64,000 nt of DNA from positions 14,845,668 through 14,909,667 of the forward strand of contig NC_061777.1 of the NCBI RefSeq assembly GCF_022458985.1, in the 5' to 3' direction. Positions 61,702-64,000 of this stretch are shown here, in pieces. Each line of letters opens with the position of its first letter. The first letter of the stretch is position 1. The DNA comes from Mugil cephalus. Its lineage: Eukaryota > Chordata > Actinopteri > Mugiliformes > Mugilidae. The translations under genes and the position numbers were made by a program. A model generated the notes under the pieces. That model saw nothing but the letters and a program-made list of their open reading frames with translations, ran no database searches and was not told the origin of the DNA.

Positions 61702-62048
61702 TTCTCGTGACAGCAGGCAGCCAGAGAGCAACACCAATGTCAGAGATCCTGCTAGCAACAGCCTCCTCAAAGGAGCTGGGGGAAGGATTTCATAACAGTG
61801 GGCCGGGCCACAGATCCCCACCCAACCCACCCATCTACACACACACACACAAACAAACACACACACTCTTTTCTCTCTGTCTTTCCTCTCTGGGGAAGAA
61901 GTGTTTCACTTTTCATCCAGTCAGCAGGAGCTTGTGTCCTATTTATCTTGTTGCATAATAGCCAGCTGGCAGAGTCTGAATAGCGAGACCTCAGCATCTT
62001 TCAATACGTGAACACCCCCTTGGACAGACGTTCTTTTGCATTTTGCAG
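61702..62048 (-). promoter_or_regulatory. Upstream region of the second lipocalin gene
   Basis: It contains a CA-rich run (about 61837-61864). On the minus strand, GATAAATAGG near 61939-61948 is TATA-like but lies about 240 bp before the ATG. The corresponding region of the neighbouring gene is shorter, about 100 bp, before the shared upstream segment begins. No firm promoter element can be named. Confidence 0.3.
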
Positions 62049-62199
62049 GAGGAGGTTCCTGCAAAATGCACCAGGGAAAGGTTTCCTAAAGACCACGCAG
62101 GGACATGCAGATTTCTTTTACTCAGAACTGAATGGCTGGCTCAACAGTCCTCTGTTGCCCACACTGCTGCAACTGAATGAATTTGGGCAAGGTGCCATG
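62049..62199. repeat. Upstream segment shared by the two lipocalin genes (copy B)
   Basis: This copy aligns with 59551-59702 (about 13 differences over 152 bp). The similarity stops abruptly after GGTGCCATG, whereas copy A continues with ACTGGTCTTGG; the break coincides with the start of the putative inserted element. Confidence 0.9.
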
Positions 62200-64000
62200 T
62201 AGGGGAAATAAGTTATTAAACATTTATTTGTAATAACTGAACTTGTGGAAAGGGGGCACCACTCACAGACTTAGAATTCACTGTGAGAATAAATCAATTA
62301 ATATTGGATCAATATTAATTATTAGTAAATAGTCAATCTCATCATATCTGAGGCGTCAGCTCTCAGTGCAGGGATCATCTATTTCCAGCTCACAAGGACA
62401 TTCTGACAACGACTTAAGTGAAATATGTGGTTTATTTACAAATGCGAATAGTGAATAATAAATAACATGACGAATAATATAACATAGTAAGTAGTAACGT
62501 AGTAGAGTAATGGGAAATGATGAGAATACCAAAATAAATGAGTTTAACGAAAGTGAGAAGTATGAATGAAAATGAGGACGCAAACAAACCTATTTTCTTA
62601 AATTAATTATTTAGATGTGTTAAAGTTTCTTTAGTTATAACACAATCATCAACTCTGCTCAAATATTAGGGCAATGGTCTACATATGGAAACTCCTTGGA
62701 TGCTGCTCCAAACAACAGGATCAGGTGACCAAACGGTATCCTGGTTAGCTCAATCTTCCACAGCGATATGTTCAGGGAAACCAGCAGTACCGAAGCGTTG
62801 AGAGCAGTCTGATGGACAGTCATCCAGGTCCAGACCTCAGCATCAGTTACAGCGAAGTGTTCCTCAGCATCACGTAGACAAAAGTGACAACTGTGAAGTT
62901 GCCGTGCAGCAGAGTCTGATGGCGTGTGTTAAAAATTGGTGGTCAATGATGGAATTGAAAAATACTTCCGATGGCTGGCCGAAAATATCTTCAAAAATAT
63001 TATTAATGTGTGACTGTCTTGACAGTTAAAGTAAAAATCAGCTTGTCGTTTGAAAAAGTCATGCGTTAAACGTGGAGAGAATAATACAAAAAAATAAAAC
63101 TTAAACACGCCAACTGGTGGGCCACAAAAACTTTGAGTTAAAGTAAAAAGTATCACAAAGACGAAAAGAACTGAGACGAGAACAAGAACTAGGAGAGAAC
63201 TTAACAAAAACTTAACAAGAACTTAACTGAACTAGAACTAGAAAGAACTGGATTGCGAGAGAGAAGAGAACTAAACTAAGAATGGCCTGACGCTAGTTTA
63301 TCAACTCCCCAGGGTGTGTCTCTTTGTTATGACACTGGTCTTTCACGCCTTACGATGATTAACATATCAGTGCTTTCATAAGAGAGTATTAACCAATGGG
63401 TGTACTTCTCACAATGTTGAACTCAGAAGTAGGATGAAAGAAACATGAAATCAAACACTTTCAATGAAACATCATGTTGGCATGAAAACACCTTATCAGA
63501 AACATTCATTCATTTCTACGACTTTCCTTTATATCGTAATTCATGTAACTAAATGATTATAGTAAGCAACGCTAACTAATATCAAGAAGAAGGAAAGGTA
63601 GGTTATATTCAGGCTAGGCTAACCAGTCTTGCTTTGTAGAATACAGACCTATCAAAACGCTATAACAGCATTACTTGTTAAAATTACATTCCAAAGACAT
63701 TTCTTTAGCTAGCCTCTGGATGGCGATATGGCTCCATGGTTGAGATTTATGATTAAAATACTCAAGGGCTAACTTTATAAAATTTTGAATTAGAGAAACG
63801 AACAAAACAGGTTTTTGACACAAATCACGAGCTGGGTATAGATTAAGCATTGTAATTTTGGTTACAAGTGTACATTTAATAGTTTGTAGTTCTAGTCAGA
63901 GAGAGATCTTGCAGTTCTGAATTATTTACGATCTTTATCTGCCACAGGTGGTCCAGGCGGCAAGAAGTCTGGTTGTTCTTATCTGTGGTGCCTGTTGCGG
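62198..64000. mobile_element. Putative inserted element, left part only (LTR-like, unclassified)
   Basis: The AT-rich block begins TGTAGGGGAAATAAG exactly where the lipocalin upstream duplication is cut, so it looks like an insertion. It begins with TG, as LTR elements do. It includes a purine-rich run of AAGAACTTA-like words (about 63172-63251) and no long open frame or recognisable reverse transcriptase. The window ends in TGTTGCGG, which resembles the left edge and could be the start of another terminal repeat. The right boundary is outside the window, so the element class is unproven. No host gene is seen here. Confidence 0.35.

Overview
The window is vertebrate nuclear DNA, almost certainly from a spiny-rayed (percomorph) teleost. 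All genes are split by GT-AG introns, introns are short to moderate with many dinucleotide and tetranucleotide microsatellites, and the dispersed repeats (Tc1-like DNA transposon, short inverted-repeat MITEs, LINE/SINE-type tails) are of kinds familiar from fish genomes. Nothing prokaryotic or viral was seen.

Layout. (1) 1-23200, plus strand: sv2c, a 12-coding-exon gene for synaptic vesicle glycoprotein 2C (732 aa), with a 5' UTR exon beginning near 1803, an 8.7 kb first intron and a long AT-rich 3' UTR. (2) 23200-24997: intergenic DNA and the iqgap2 promoter/5' UTR region. (3) 24998-54269, plus strand: iqgap2, 38 coding exons, 1662 aa, with CH, IQGAP-repeat, WW, IQ, RasGAP-related and RasGAP-C regions. 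Its intron 15 contains, on the opposite strand, f2rl2 (protease-activated receptor 3, 374 aa, two exons). (4) 55090-57109, plus strand: f2r (protease-activated receptor 1/thrombin receptor, 426 aa, two exons). (5) 57619-61701, minus strand: two tandem six-exon genes for secreted lipocalins (188 and 211 aa) that resemble fish tributyltin-binding / saxitoxin-tetrodotoxin-binding / alpha-1-acid-glycoprotein-type proteins. (6) 62198-64000: AT-rich DNA that looks like an inserted mobile element running off the window end.

The order sv2c, iqgap2 with nested antisense f2rl2, then f2r matches human chromosome 5q13, so this is an old syntenic block. The lipocalin pair next to f2r is not part of the human arrangement as I know it. 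The most interesting points are: the extra exon-pair repeat module in iqgap2 compared with human; a PAR3-like receptor without the acidic thrombin-binding patch and with an altered NPxxY motif; a histidine-rich patch in the PAR1 ectodomain; and a 5'-flanking segment shared by the two lipocalin genes that is far more alike than the genes themselves, one copy of which is cut exactly where the putative inserted element begins. Exon boundaries were worked out by hand from reading frame, splice consensus and family similarity; every coding join closes in frame.
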